Below, piece after piece: positions 28,873 through 38,317 of a DNA stretch of 64,000 bases. A program made the translations under genes and the position numbers. The notes beneath the pieces were generated by a model. That model ran no database searches and was not told the DNA's origin. It worked only from the letters and a program-made list of their open reading frames with translations. Origin of the DNA: Acidimicrobiales bacterium (GTDB taxonomy: Bacteria > Actinomycetota > Acidimicrobiia > Acidimicrobiales > JAHEJN01); contig JAHEJN010000005.1 in assembly GCA_024638845.1 (NCBI GenBank), positions 1 through 64,000 of the forward strand, in the 5' to 3' direction. Every line of letters starts with the position of its first letter. Positions within the stretch are counted from its first letter, which is position 1.

Positions 28873-31026
28873 TCAGCCGAAGAGCCGACGAAACGACCAC
28901 CGTCGCCGGGGGGCCTCGGGCGCCGTGACCGGCAGGGGCTCGGCCGCACTGCCTCGTTCGATCTCGAGGTTGCGTAGGGTCACGTGGGTGGAGATCCCGT
29001 CGACGTCTCCGATGCGCGTCCAGAAGCCGTTCTCGTCGAGGGTCCACGCCAGCGCGGTGTCGGCCAGGCACGTCGACAGAACCGTCGCGAGCCGGCTCTG
29101 GAGGGTGGGATCGTTCACGGGGGAGACGGCCTCGACGCGTCGGTTGAGGTTGCGGGGCATCAGATCGGCCGAACCGATGTAGTACTGCGGATGGTCCGGG
29201 CCGCCACCGTTGGCGAAGTAGTAGCACCGCGAGTGCTCGAGGTACCGGCCGACGATCGAGCGCACCCGGATGTTCGCGCTGAGCCCCGGCACACCGGGCC
29301 GGAGGCAGCAGATGCCACGGACGATGAGATCGATCGAGACTCCCGCCTGCGAGGCGCGGTAGAGCGCATCGATCATCTCGGCGTCGACCAGGCTGTTCAT
29401 CTTCATGACGATTCGCCCACCGGAGCCGTGCGTGATCTCCTGGTTGATGCGCTGGACCAGCGGCTGACGAAGATGATGCGGGGCGACCAGCATCGCTTCG
29501 TACTCGATGTCGGAGCCGTACCCGGTGAGCACGTTGAACAGCTGGCCGATGTCGGCACCGATCGTGTCGTCGGTGGTGAAGAGCCCGAAGTCCTCGTAGA
29601 GGCGGGCCGTCTTGGAGTTGTAGTTGCCGGTGCCGACGTGGCAGTAGCGGCGGATGCCGCCACTCTCGCGTCGAACCACCAGGGCCACCTTGGTGTGCAC
29701 TTTGAGACCGGCCAGGCCGTAGGCGACGTGCACGCCCGATCCTTCGAGTCGTTTCGCCCACTCGATGTTCTGTGCCTCGTCGAATCGCGCCTTGAGCTCG
29801 ACCACCACGGCCACCTGTTTGCCGGCCTCGGCTGCCCTGACGAGCGACTCGACGATGGGCGTGTCGCCCGAGGTTCGGTAGAGGGTGAGCTTGATGGCCA
29901 TCACCCGTCGGTCGGTAGATGCCTGATGGATGAATTCCGAGACCGAACCCGAGAACGACGTGTACGGGTGATGCACCAAGACATCGGACTCCCGCATCAC
30001 TTCGAAGAAGTTGCGATAGCCGTCGGGGCCGTGGAACTCGGGCGGTTGCACCGACTTCCAGCTGGGTTCCTTGAGATCGGGTCGGTCGAGGCCGTGGAGC
30101 TGCCACAGATCGGCCAACGCCAGCGGCAGCGGACTGAAGTACACGTCGCGATCGCCGATATCGAGCTCCTCGATGAGGACCTGACGGGCGGCGGGGCTGA
30201 TGCTGCGCTCGATCTCGAGCCGGACCACGCTGCGGAAACGGCGTCGGCGCAGCTCGATCTCGACCGCTTCGAGCAGATCCTCGGCCTCGCCCTCGTCGAT
30301 GGCGAGGTCGCCGTTGCGGGTGACCCGGAAGATCACGTGATCGACGATCTCGGTGCCGGGGAACAATTGGTCGAGGTGGGCCGCGATCACCTGTTCGAGT
30401 CGGACGAAGCGCTGGCCGGTGGGCAGCGCCACGAACCGCGGGAGGATGGGCGGAACCTTGATGCGAGCGAACAGCGGCTTGCCCTCGCTCTGGAGGATCA
30501 CACCGAGGCTCAACGAGAGGTTCGAGATGAACGGGAACGGCCGGCCGAGGTCGACGGCCAGCGGCGTGAGCACCGGATAGACCTGCTCTTCGAAGTACCC
30601 GCCGATCCACTGGTGCTCGGTGACGGTCAGGTCGTTGAAGTCGACCAGGTCGATGCCGGCGTCGGACAGGGCAGCCAGAAGCGACTCCCAGGTGTCGGCA
30701 ACCACCGCCAGTTGGTCGTCGACAGCCACGTGAATGGCGTCGAGCTGCTCGAGGGGGGTGCGGCCGTCGGGTGTCAGCGCAGTGACCTCACCGGCCACCT
30801 GGTCGTTGAGGCCGGCCACCCGGACCTGGAAGAACTCGTCGAAGTTCGAGCCGTGGATGGCGAGGAACTTGAGCCGCTCGAGCAGCGGCATGTGCGGGTC
30901 TTCGGCCTGGGCGAGGACCCGGCGGTTGAAGTCGAGCCAGGACATCTCGCGGTTGATGAACCGCTCGGGTTGGCCCGCCAACGCCGTGAGCTCGGTTCCG
31001 GCCGAGGCCGGTTCAGCGACCGCCAT
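28873..31026 (-). CDS. ppk: polyphosphate kinase 1
   Basis: FINREMSWLDFNRRVLAQAED; HHPYTSFSGSVSEFIHQASTDRRVMAIKLTLYRTSGDTPIV; YCHVGTGNYNSKTARLYEDFGLFTTD. Start uncertain (31026 or 31044). Confidence 0.95.
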   Translation of the reverse strand: MAVAEPASAGTELTALAGQPERFINREMSWLDFNRRVLAQAEDPHMPLLERLKFLAIHGSNFDEFFQVRVAGLNDQVAGEVTALTPDGRTPLEQLDAIHVAVDDQLAVVADTWESLLAALSDAGIDLVDFNDLTVTEHQWIGGYFEEQVYPVLTPLAVDLGRPFPFISNLSLSLGVILQSEGKPLFARIKVPPILPRFVALPTGQRFVRLEQVIAAHLDQLFPGTEIVDHVIFRVTRNGDLAIDEGEAEDLLEAVEIELRRRRFRSVVRLEIERSISPAARQVLIEELDIGDRDVYFSPLPLALADLWQLHGLDRPDLKEPSWKSVQPPEFHGPDGYRNFFEVMRESDVLVHHPYTSFSGSVSEFIHQASTDRRVMAIKLTLYRTSGDTPIVESLVRAAEAGKQVAVVVELKARFDEAQNIEWAKRLEGSGVHVAYGLAGLKVHTKVALVVRRESGGIRRYCHVGTGNYNSKTARLYEDFGLFTTDDTIGADIGQLFNVLTGYGSDIEYEAMLVAPHHLRQPLVQRINQEITHGSGGRIVMKMNSLVDAEMIDALYRASQAGVSIDLIVRGICCLRPGVPGLSANIRVRSIVGRYLEHSRCYYFANGGGPDHPQYYIGSADLMPRNLNRRVEAVSPVNDPTLQSRLATVLSTCLADTALAWTLDENGFWTRIGDVDGISTHVTLRNLEIERGSAAEPLPVTAPEAPRRRWSFRRLFG

Positions 31027-31300
31027 CCTCCTCTTCCTCTGCATAACCGAGGTCCCATTCGATGAGCAGATTCGCTCGCTCTGCGTCGCGATTGACGCGC
31101 TCGCGATTACGGCGGAACTGCGGATCGTGGGGCGGCAGCAGCATGAGGCGGGCGTGGGCCCGGGCACGGAATCCGTCGATCATCGCCGGATCGCCGAAAT
31201 CGGACCGGAACTCCCAGTGCGGAGCGACAGGACCGAGGTAGACGACCTTGACGTTGCCGACCGGTGGCACGGTCTCGGCATCGGCTGCAATGTCGGTCAT
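31013..31300 (-). CDS. conserved hypothetical protein (95 aa)
   Basis: MTDIAADAETVPPVGNVKVVYLGPVAPHWEFRSDFGDPAMIDGFRARAHARLMLLPPHDPQFRRNRERV...; 3' end overlaps the ppk start. Confidence 0.65.
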   Translation of the reverse strand: MTDIAADAETVPPVGNVKVVYLGPVAPHWEFRSDFGDPAMIDGFRARAHARLMLLPPHDPQFRRNRERVNRDAERANLLIEWDLGYAEEEEDGGR

Positions 31301-31385
31301 GAGGTCTCCTGAACGGTGGAACGATGAATCCTAGTGTGCGAACGGCTCGCTGCACGCAGACCGCTGACGGGGCGACGGACCTGCG

Positions 31386-32606
31386 TCAGTTGCCGCGGGC
31401 GCCGAGCGTGGCGTCGACGCTCTGGCGCTGACCGTTGCGTTCGATGTCGATCGTGAGCGTGTCGCCGGGGGACGCACCGCGCACGATTCGGCCGACGTCC
31501 TCGCTGGCATCGACGGCCTCGGTGCCGATTCCCACGATCACGTCACCCGCCTGGATTCCCGCGTCGGACGCGGCGGCGCCGGGCACCACGTCGACCACGA
31601 AGGCGCCTGTGGCGGTGTCGACACCCGACTCGGCCAGCAGGTCGGGCGAGAGATCGGCGAGCGTCTGGGTGGTCACGCCGAGAAACGCGGTGTCGGGCGT
31701 GATGTCGCCCTGGCCCGCGGCGAGCTGCTCGACGAGTGGTTTGACCACATCGATCGAGATGGCAAAACCGACGTTCTGGGCGTTGTCGATGATGGCGGTG
31801 TTGATACCCACCACCTCGCCCGCTGCGTTCACGAGCGGACCACCCGAGTTGCCGGGGTTGATGGCCGCATCGGTCTGGATGAGCTCGGACAACGAGATGA
31901 TCCCTGCTTCGATGGTCCGACCCTTGGCCGAGACGATGCCGCGCGTGACGCTCGGCGTGGCACCGAGGTTGAGCGCATTGCCGATGGCCACCACTTCGTC
32001 TCCGACGCGGAGCGACTCGACCGTACCCAGAACCGCCGGGGTGGTTCCGGCCACATCGAGGGTCTGGATGAGGGCGATGTCGTCGTCGGGAAAGCTCCCG
32101 ACCATCTCGGCCAGGGCCGAGGTCCCGTCGAAGAAGAACACCTCGATCTGGTCGGCACCCGAGATCACATGGGCATTGGTGAGGATGAGGCCGTCGTCGG
32201 AGATGACCACACCCGAGCCGGAACCCTCGAACACGCCCCGAATCGTTTCCTGACCGGTGCGAAGGGTCACGACCGACGGCTGTACGCGCCCCAGCACGCC
32301 CTGGATGTCGATGGCCTCGCCGTCGAAGGTCAGATTCGAACCCTCGTCGAAGTCCGGGGGAGTGGCAACTTGTTGGGTGACCGTCGAATCATCGAAGATC
32401 CAAACCAGCCCGAGCGCGCCGAGCAGCGCACTGATCAGGGTGATCATCGCGGCGAGCCACAGCGTGCGGTGCGAGACCGACGGGACCTCGACCACCACGC
32501 GCTCGACCTCGGCTTCCACGACCGGCTGGCGAGCGAGATCGTAGGACGCTGCGTCGAGCAACGGAGGAAGACGGGGTTCGGACTCGATGCACCCATGGTT
32601 GCTCAC
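31386..32606 (-). CDS. HtrA/DegP-like trypsin-type serine protease with PDZ domain
   Basis: One TM; catalytic regions TNAHVIS, DDDIALIQ, NPGNSGGPLVNAAGEVVG; C-terminal PDZ. Confidence 0.92.
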   Translation of the reverse strand: MSNHGCIESEPRLPPLLDAASYDLARQPVVEAEVERVVVEVPSVSHRTLWLAAMITLISALLGALGLVWIFDDSTVTQQVATPPDFDEGSNLTFDGEAIDIQGVLGRVQPSVVTLRTGQETIRGVFEGSGSGVVISDDGLILTNAHVISGADQIEVFFFDGTSALAEMVGSFPDDDIALIQTLDVAGTTPAVLGTVESLRVGDEVVAIGNALNLGATPSVTRGIVSAKGRTIEAGIISLSELIQTDAAINPGNSGGPLVNAAGEVVGINTAIIDNAQNVGFAISIDVVKPLVEQLAAGQGDITPDTAFLGVTTQTLADLSPDLLAESGVDTATGAFVVDVVPGAAASDAGIQAGDVIVGIGTEAVDASEDVGRIVRGASPGDTLTIDIERNGQRQSVDATLGARGN

Positions 32607-32749
32607 CCAGAGGCCGCATCCAACGCGGATGGTCCGTTTTGTTCGTTTTCTTGGCGCGACTCGCTTTACTACGGTTTTCTGTTGGATCCGGGAACCTACA
32701 CAGGCGCGCCGGCGTCATATCAGCACCGAGCGGGCTGAGGAGGACCTTG

Positions 32750-32989
32750 ATGGACACGACATGGATGGCAGACGGGAACTGCGCACACCATCCACCGGAG
32801 ACCTTCTTCCCCTCTGATGGAGTCGGTGTGATCGAAGCCCAGAAGATCTGCGCGACCTGCCCCGTCCAGGCCCTCTGCCTCGAGTACGCCCTCCGGAATC
32901 GTGTCGAGCACGGTGTCTGGGGCGGACACTCGGAGCGCTCTCGTCGCCGACTCGTACGCGAACGGAACAAGGCGAAGACGGCAGTCTGA
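32750..32989 (+). CDS. WhiB-family transcriptional regulator
   Basis: NCAHHPPETFFP...KICATCPVQALCLEYALRNRVEHGVWGGHSERSRRRL; four Cys plus G[VI]WGG. Confidence 0.92.
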   Translation: MDTTWMADGNCAHHPPETFFPSDGVGVIEAQKICATCPVQALCLEYALRNRVEHGVWGGHSERSRRRLVRERNKAKTAV

Positions 32990-33014
32990 GGCGCGCCTCC
33001 GAGATGTCGGCGGC

Positions 33015-33728
33015 CTAGATGTCGGCGGCCTTCATCATCATGTCGTCCATGCCGGGATCGGCCACGACGGTGACCACGTGGTCGCGGCGCTCGACGACCA
33101 CCACGGCGAACCCATCGGCCTCGTAGTGCCACATCTTGTCCTCGTCGACCTGGTCGACAGTGCCCCCCCGCTCTTCGATCGAGTCCCAGTCGACCCGGCC
33201 GGGTTCGCGATACACCGACAGCTCGTGGGTGCCGTCGGAGTAGACCGCCTGCACCACGTCGTCGCGCCGGTATGCGCCCATCATGGCCAGGCCGGTGTCC
33301 TCGTCGACCATGGGCGGCATGTCGTCGGTGTCGATGGCGAGGAAGCCATCGGATTCACCCAGGTCGATGGCGCTGGCGTGGCGGTCGACGTAGTCGTCGA
33401 CGGCCGGAACCAATCGCGCCACCCCGGTTCCCGAGAACACCCCGAGTACCAACAACCACACCGCGGCGACCCCGAGCACGGCAACGGCGGGAACGGCCAG
33501 CCCGAGGCCACGTCGACGACGACGGGCGTCGAGGGACACGACGACGGGATCGAAGATGCCCGGAGTGGGCTCGACGTCGCCCATGCTGCGGAGCAGCTGG
33601 CGGGTGCGGCCGAGGGTGGCCAGATCGGCGGCCAGCTCGGGTGAGGTGACCAGGTCGGCCTCGAGGGCCGTGATCTCGCTCGGGGCGAGCTCACCGTCGA
33701 GGTAGGCCGAGAGCCGTTCGTCGGTCAT
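33015..33728 (-). CDS. anti-sigma factor-like membrane protein
   Basis: MTDERLSAYLDGELAPSEITALEADLVTSPEL..., single TM, C-terminal extracytoplasmic domain; 4-bp overlap with the ECF sigma gene. Confidence 0.78.
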   Translation of the reverse strand: MTDERLSAYLDGELAPSEITALEADLVTSPELAADLATLGRTRQLLRSMGDVEPTPGIFDPVVVSLDARRRRRGLGLAVPAVAVLGVAAVWLLVLGVFSGTGVARLVPAVDDYVDRHASAIDLGESDGFLAIDTDDMPPMVDEDTGLAMMGAYRRDDVVQAVYSDGTHELSVYREPGRVDWDSIEERGGTVDQVDEDKMWHYEADGFAVVVVERRDHVVTVVADPGMDDMMMKAADI

Positions 33729-34249
33729 GGCGTCACGTCTCCGGATGCCACCAGGCGATCCCGCAACTGCGTGCGCCCGCGATGAATGCGGCTGCGCACG
33801 GTGCCGACGGGTACGTCGGTTGCGTCGCTGATCTCGTCGTAGCTCATTCCGACCACATCACACAGAACGACGGCGACCCGGAAATCGTGCCCGAGAGTGG
33901 CCAGCGCCGCTTGGAGGTAGTCCGGTAGCCCGCTGGAGGCCGATGCGACATCGGCGCCGGCTGTTCCCGCGATGACCCGATCGGGATCGTCGGGCAGCGG
34001 ATCGGCGGGCCGACGCTTGCGGCGGCGGGTCTCGTCGTAGAAGGCATTGGTGGCGATGCGGGCGAGCCAGCCCGTCATCGAGCGCGGCTCGTAGGTCTTC
34101 AGTCCTCGTCGCACTCGCACCATCACCTCCTGCACCAGGTCGTCGGCATCCGAACGATTACCGGTGAGTCGGTACGCCACGGTGTAGATGAAGCGCCCGT
34201 AGTCGCGCGCCACGTCTTCCCAGGTCGGTACGTCGTCGGCGTCGGTCAT
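33725..34249 (-). CDS. ECF RNA polymerase sigma factor (SigE-like)
   Basis: IYTVAYRLTGNRSDADDLVQEVMVRVRRGL (region 2); MSYDEISDATDVPVGTVRSRIHRGRTQLRDRL (region 4). Confidence 0.9.
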   Translation of the reverse strand: MTDADDVPTWEDVARDYGRFIYTVAYRLTGNRSDADDLVQEVMVRVRRGLKTYEPRSMTGWLARIATNAFYDETRRRKRRPADPLPDDPDRVIAGTAGADVASASSGLPDYLQAALATLGHDFRVAVVLCDVVGMSYDEISDATDVPVGTVRSRIHRGRTQLRDRLVASGDVTP

Positions 34250-34313
34250 CGATCTCCGACGACACAACGTCGGCCATGGGGCTGTGGTTCCCGCGGCATC
34301 GCCGAGCGGGAGG

Positions 34314-34481
34314 TCAGACCGACGATTCGTCCTCGTCGCTGACGCCCTCGTCGATGCCCTTCTTGAATTCCTTCTGGGCCTGCCCGAGCGAACGCGCCAG
34401 CTTGGGGAGCTTGGCCCCGCCGAAGACGACAAGCACGATGATCAAGATGATGAGGAGTTCACCACTTCCGAGACTACCCAT
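34314..34481 (-). CDS. tatA: Sec-independent translocase TatA/E-like protein (55 aa; absent from the supplied ORF track)
   Basis: Manual translation: MGSLGSGELLIILIIVLVVFGGAKLPKLARSLGQAQKEFKKGIDEGVSDEDESSV*; TM helix, FGGAKLPKLARSLG hinge, amphipathic helix. Confidence 0.92.
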   Translation of the reverse strand: MGSLGSGELLIILIIVLVVFGGAKLPKLARSLGQAQKEFKKGIDEGVSDEDESSV

Positions 34482-34502
34482 GGTTCAACACTACCCCCGA
34501 AG

Positions 34503-34811
34503 TCAGGCGGTGATGCTGTCGGCCTGGGCCGCGGCCGCCGCCGCCTGCCGGGCCAGGGCCCGCTGACGACGGATGCGGCGGCGCTCGCGTTCGCTCATAC
34601 CGCCCCAGATGCCGAATTTCTCGCCGTTGGCCAGGGCGTACTCGAGGCAGTCGCCGCGGACCACACAACCGCGGCAGACGTCCTTGGCCTCGCGGGTCGA
34701 TGCACCGCGTTCGGGGAAGAAGAGATCGGGATCGACACCGAGGCAGTTGGCCAGTTCCTGCCACGGGCGTTCTTCGGCCCCAGGTTCGACCTGGACCTCG
34801 AGTTCGCTCAT
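34503..34811 (-). CDS. WhiB-family transcriptional regulator
   Basis: ANCLGVDPDLFFPERGASTREAKDVCRGCVVRGDCLEYALANGEKFGIWGGMSERERRRIRR. Confidence 0.93.
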   Translation of the reverse strand: MSELEVQVEPGAEERPWQELANCLGVDPDLFFPERGASTREAKDVCRGCVVRGDCLEYALANGEKFGIWGGMSERERRRIRRQRALARQAAAAAAQADSITA

Positions 34812-34966
34812 GTGTGCCTCCCTGCCCTGCCGGCCCGTGCCGGCCAGGACACCGCGATGCCCGCTGCCTGGACACGCGTGTAATTACGTCCATGTGATTC
34901 TGGACCCTGAGCAGGCAAATCGCAAGACCGAGTCCGATTTTTCTGGAATTTCGCCCGGCGGCTCGA

Positions 34967-37003
34967 TCAGGCGGTCCGACGACCCTGCACCATGGCCCGG
35001 CGGTGCTCGACGAAATCGACGAGCACGTAATCGCCCAGATTCTCGTTGGTCGTGAAGAACGCACGCCCACCGTTCATCTTGGTGATCTGCTCGATGAACC
35101 GGGTCAGATGGGGCGTGGCGTCGAGCATGAAGGTGTTGATGCGGATGCCCTCCCGGGTACAGGCCGCGACCTCCGACAACGTGCGATCGACCGTTTCCTG
35201 CGACGGCGGATAGCTGAAGAACGGTTTTCCGCTCGCGGTGATGTGGGCGGTGGGCTCACCGTCGGTGATCATGATGATCTGCTTGGTACCGCTCTGGCGG
35301 GCCAACAGCTCGCGGGCCAACAGGAAGCCGTGTTGCATGTTGGTGCCGTACACGTAGTCCCAGGAGACCTCGGGGAGCTGCTCGGGTCTGATCTTGCGGG
35401 CCACCTCACTGAAGGCCACCACCCCCAGGTAGTCCCGCGGGTACTGGCTGCTCATGAGGGCGTGCAGCGCCATGGCCACCTTCTTGGCCGGCAGGAAGTT
35501 GTCGCGCATCGGCATGCTCAACGACAGATCGAGCATGAGGACCGTGCTCACCTTCACCAGCGACTCCGTGCGCTCGACCTCGAAGTCATCGGGCGTGAGC
35601 GGAACCGGCGTGCCCCCACCGGTTCGACGGATGGCGTTGCGGATGGTGCGCTGGATGTCGAGGTTGAACGGATCGCCGAACTCGTAGGGCTTGGTCGAAT
35701 AGTCGCGCTCGTGGCCGACGCCGGTCTGGGCCAGCTCGTGGCCGCCGGGGCGGTCGTGGCGCAACTTGCGGAACAGATCGGCCAAGGCCTGCTGGCCGAG
35801 ACGACGGATGGCTCGCGGGGTCATCTCGAGGCGGCCGTCCTTGTTCTCGATGAGGCCCGCGTCTTCGAGCAGCTTCGTCATCTCGGCCATCTGCTCGAGG
35901 CTGCGAGCGGCGTCGTCACCCATGAGCTCACGCGCCCGTTCGACGTCGACCTCGGCGAGAGCACCGGGGTTGGTGGCGCCCCGAAGGAGCTGTTCGAGCT
36001 GATCGATGTCGGCCAGCTCACCGAGGACCTGTTGACCGCTGCCCAGATCGAGGGGGTCGAGTCCCTGGAACTGCTGCTCGCTGTCCCAGCCGGCGTCGGG
36101 AAAGAGCTGCTGGAGGCTACGACCGAGCTGATCGGCCTGCCAGCGCAGGTCCATGTCCTCGAGCAGCTGATCGGACAGTGCCTCGAGCTGGGCCCGCTGT
36201 TCGGGCGTCATCGAGTTCAACATCGCCTGCATCGCGGCCATCCGGGCAGCCATGGCTTCGAGCAGCTCGTCGAGGGTCTCGGGGTTCTCGGGGAAGAAGT
36301 CGCCGAAACGGTTCATGAAGCCGCTGAAATCGGGCTCCTCGCCGTTGGCCCGCTGATCGAGCATGTGGTTCAGCTCGGCCATCATGTCCTTCGCCCGCTG
36401 GAGGTCCTCGGGCTGCATGCCGTCGACACCCTCGGTCATCTGGTCGACGAACTGCTGCATCAGCTGCTCACGGAGGCGCTCGAGCAGTTCGTCGAAGCGA
36501 CGCTGCGCCTCGGCCGAGGTGAAGTCGTAGTCCTGGAGGCTCTTCGTCTGCCCCGCGAGATCGGGCGGCAACATGTCGAGGTGGAACTGTGCTTCCTCGG
36601 CGGCCCGCCTGGCGATCTCGTCGCGTCGAGCGTCGCCGGACTCAGTGCCGAGAACATCGTCGAGCGCCCGCTTCTCGGTCTCGATCACCTCGTTGAGATC
36701 GCGGGCGATCTCGTCGTACACGCCGCCCAGGTCGAACTGGTCGAGCCGATCCTGACGTTGCTGCCTGAGCTGCTCGAGCAGCTCGCGGATGCCCTGCATT
36801 CGCTCACCGTCGACATCGAACCCCTGCTGCATCAGACGCCGTAGCGCGGCGTTGAGATCGCCGTGGTACACGAGGTCGTCGGCCATCTCGCTCATGAGAT
36901 CGGCCGCCGACAGATCGAAACCGGTCTGGGTTCCGTCCCAGCGCGAGTACGACACGCGCCGGTCGGCGGAGCGGCGACGGGAGCGGCGACGAAACAGAGC
37001 CAT
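34967..37003 (-). CDS. VWA-domain protein
   Basis: 678 aa; helical N-terminus; VLMLDLSLSMPMRDNF (MIDAS DxSxS), IIMITDGEPTAHI. Confidence 0.85.
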   Translation of the reverse strand: MALFRRRSRRRSADRRVSYSRWDGTQTGFDLSAADLMSEMADDLVYHGDLNAALRRLMQQGFDVDGERMQGIRELLEQLRQQRQDRLDQFDLGGVYDEIARDLNEVIETEKRALDDVLGTESGDARRDEIARRAAEEAQFHLDMLPPDLAGQTKSLQDYDFTSAEAQRRFDELLERLREQLMQQFVDQMTEGVDGMQPEDLQRAKDMMAELNHMLDQRANGEEPDFSGFMNRFGDFFPENPETLDELLEAMAARMAAMQAMLNSMTPEQRAQLEALSDQLLEDMDLRWQADQLGRSLQQLFPDAGWDSEQQFQGLDPLDLGSGQQVLGELADIDQLEQLLRGATNPGALAEVDVERARELMGDDAARSLEQMAEMTKLLEDAGLIENKDGRLEMTPRAIRRLGQQALADLFRKLRHDRPGGHELAQTGVGHERDYSTKPYEFGDPFNLDIQRTIRNAIRRTGGGTPVPLTPDDFEVERTESLVKVSTVLMLDLSLSMPMRDNFLPAKKVAMALHALMSSQYPRDYLGVVAFSEVARKIRPEQLPEVSWDYVYGTNMQHGFLLARELLARQSGTKQIIMITDGEPTAHITASGKPFFSYPPSQETVDRTLSEVAACTREGIRINTFMLDATPHLTRFIEQITKMNGGRAFFTTNENLGDYVLVDFVEHRRAMVQGRRTA

Positions 37004-37111
37004 ACCGGCAAGCTACCCCACCGGCACCCCTTCCCTTCCGGCGCGCGATCGATGGTGTCCAGCCACCGCCGCGCGAGCCGGAAGCCCGGGGGCAGCGCAT
37101 ACTCGTCTCGT

Positions 37112-38317
37112 ATGGATCGGAGCAGATGGATCGGGGTGACGCAGTCGTCGGTGCAGGCCGAGGGGGCCGGCGCCGCGTCCGACTGGTTCGCCTGGGAACG
37201 CGAGCGCGAGCTCGGTCCGTCGAGCGACGGGAACGGGTTCGGCACCGACTTCGCCGACGACTTCGCCCTGTTCGCCTCGCTCGGGCACACCCACGTGCGC
37301 CTCACGATCGAGTGGGCACGAATCGAGCCGGCCGGCGGCAAGCTCGACCGCGACGAGATCGACCGCTACCACGACATGTTGACGGCGGCTCGCCACGCCG
37401 GGCTCGATCCCATCGTGACCCTCGTGTCGACGTCGTTGCCGGGCTGGTTCCACGACGACGAGGGCGGCTTCCTCGACGCCAAGAACCGGCGCACCCGCTG
37501 GGTGACCCACGTCGAGCGTTGCGCCGAGACCTTCGAAGGGTTGGCGGCGGCCTGGGTCGGCATCGACGATCCCATCGGCTGGGCGGTCCGGGGCTACGGA
37601 CTGGGCTCACGACCTCCCGGCAGGAACGACCCCGAGAAGGCCATCGATGCCGTGGTCGCCGCCCTCGACGCCGACCGGCTCGCGGCGACGGTGCTGCGGG
37701 CCGGCACGGCACCGGTGATCTCGTCGTTCGGACTCCCGACCATCTTCCCCGTCGGGCCCGATGCCGGCGCGAGTGCCCGGTTCTGGGACGACCTCTTCTG
37801 GCAGAGCTGGATCGGAGCCGTCGGCGACGGCGAGGTCCTGGTGCCCCATCGTCGGCCGCGCAAGAACCAGGATTACGTCGGCATGTACGACATCGTCGGC
37901 TTCATCCACATGCCGCCGCTCGGTGTCGACCGTGAGGGAACGTGCCGTCCCTACCCTGGCGGTGGCCAGCCCGACGCCACCGGCTTCGTCCCTACCCCGC
38001 CCGAGCTGGGCGAGACACTCCGACGCCTCGACGAGGAGCTCCCGAACCAACCACTGCTCGTCACCGGTCTCGGCGTCACGACCGACGACGACGACTTCCG
38101 CGACGCGATCCTCGACGACATGTCGCAGGAGATCGCCTCGGCCATCGGCGACGGAGTGGCCCTGAAGGGATGGCTCCACGACACCGGTGTCGACGGCTAC
38201 GAGTGGGCCGGCGGGTTCACACGCCGGCGCGGCATCATCGATCGCGACCGCAACCCCAAACCGAGCGCCCGCCGGGTGGCCGCACCCGATCGACCCGATC
38301 AGGTGCGGGACTTGTAG
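37112..38317 (+). CDS. GH1-fold (beta-glucosidase-like) protein, probably catalytically altered
   Basis: WIGVTQSSVQAEGA, HVRLTIEWARIEP, LVSTSLPGWF match the GH1 scaffold; NEP and ENG motifs read DDP and GLG. Confidence 0.7.
   Translation: MDRSRWIGVTQSSVQAEGAGAASDWFAWERERELGPSSDGNGFGTDFADDFALFASLGHTHVRLTIEWARIEPAGGKLDRDEIDRYHDMLTAARHAGLDPIVTLVSTSLPGWFHDDEGGFLDAKNRRTRWVTHVERCAETFEGLAAAWVGIDDPIGWAVRGYGLGSRPPGRNDPEKAIDAVVAALDADRLAATVLRAGTAPVISSFGLPTIFPVGPDAGASARFWDDLFWQSWIGAVGDGEVLVPHRRPRKNQDYVGMYDIVGFIHMPPLGVDREGTCRPYPGGGQPDATGFVPTPPELGETLRRLDEELPNQPLLVTGLGVTTDDDDFRDAILDDMSQEIASAIGDGVALKGWLHDTGVDGYEWAGGFTRRRGIIDRDRNPKPSARRVAAPDRPDQVRDL

Noticed and set aside
28984-31065. 693-aa + strand ORF antisense to ppk
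   Set aside because: Shadow ORF opposite a well-conserved polyphosphate kinase; no recognisable domain.
31301-31385. Possible second PHO box upstream of the 95-aa gene and ppk
   Set aside because: The - strand has scattered GTTCGCA/GTTCCACC elements but not in 11-nt phase as at pstS; too weak.
35003-36844. 613-aa + strand ORF antisense to the VWA gene
   Set aside because: His/Glu/Val/Leu-rich shadow-frame composition and no motifs; the opposite strand has an intact VWA protein.
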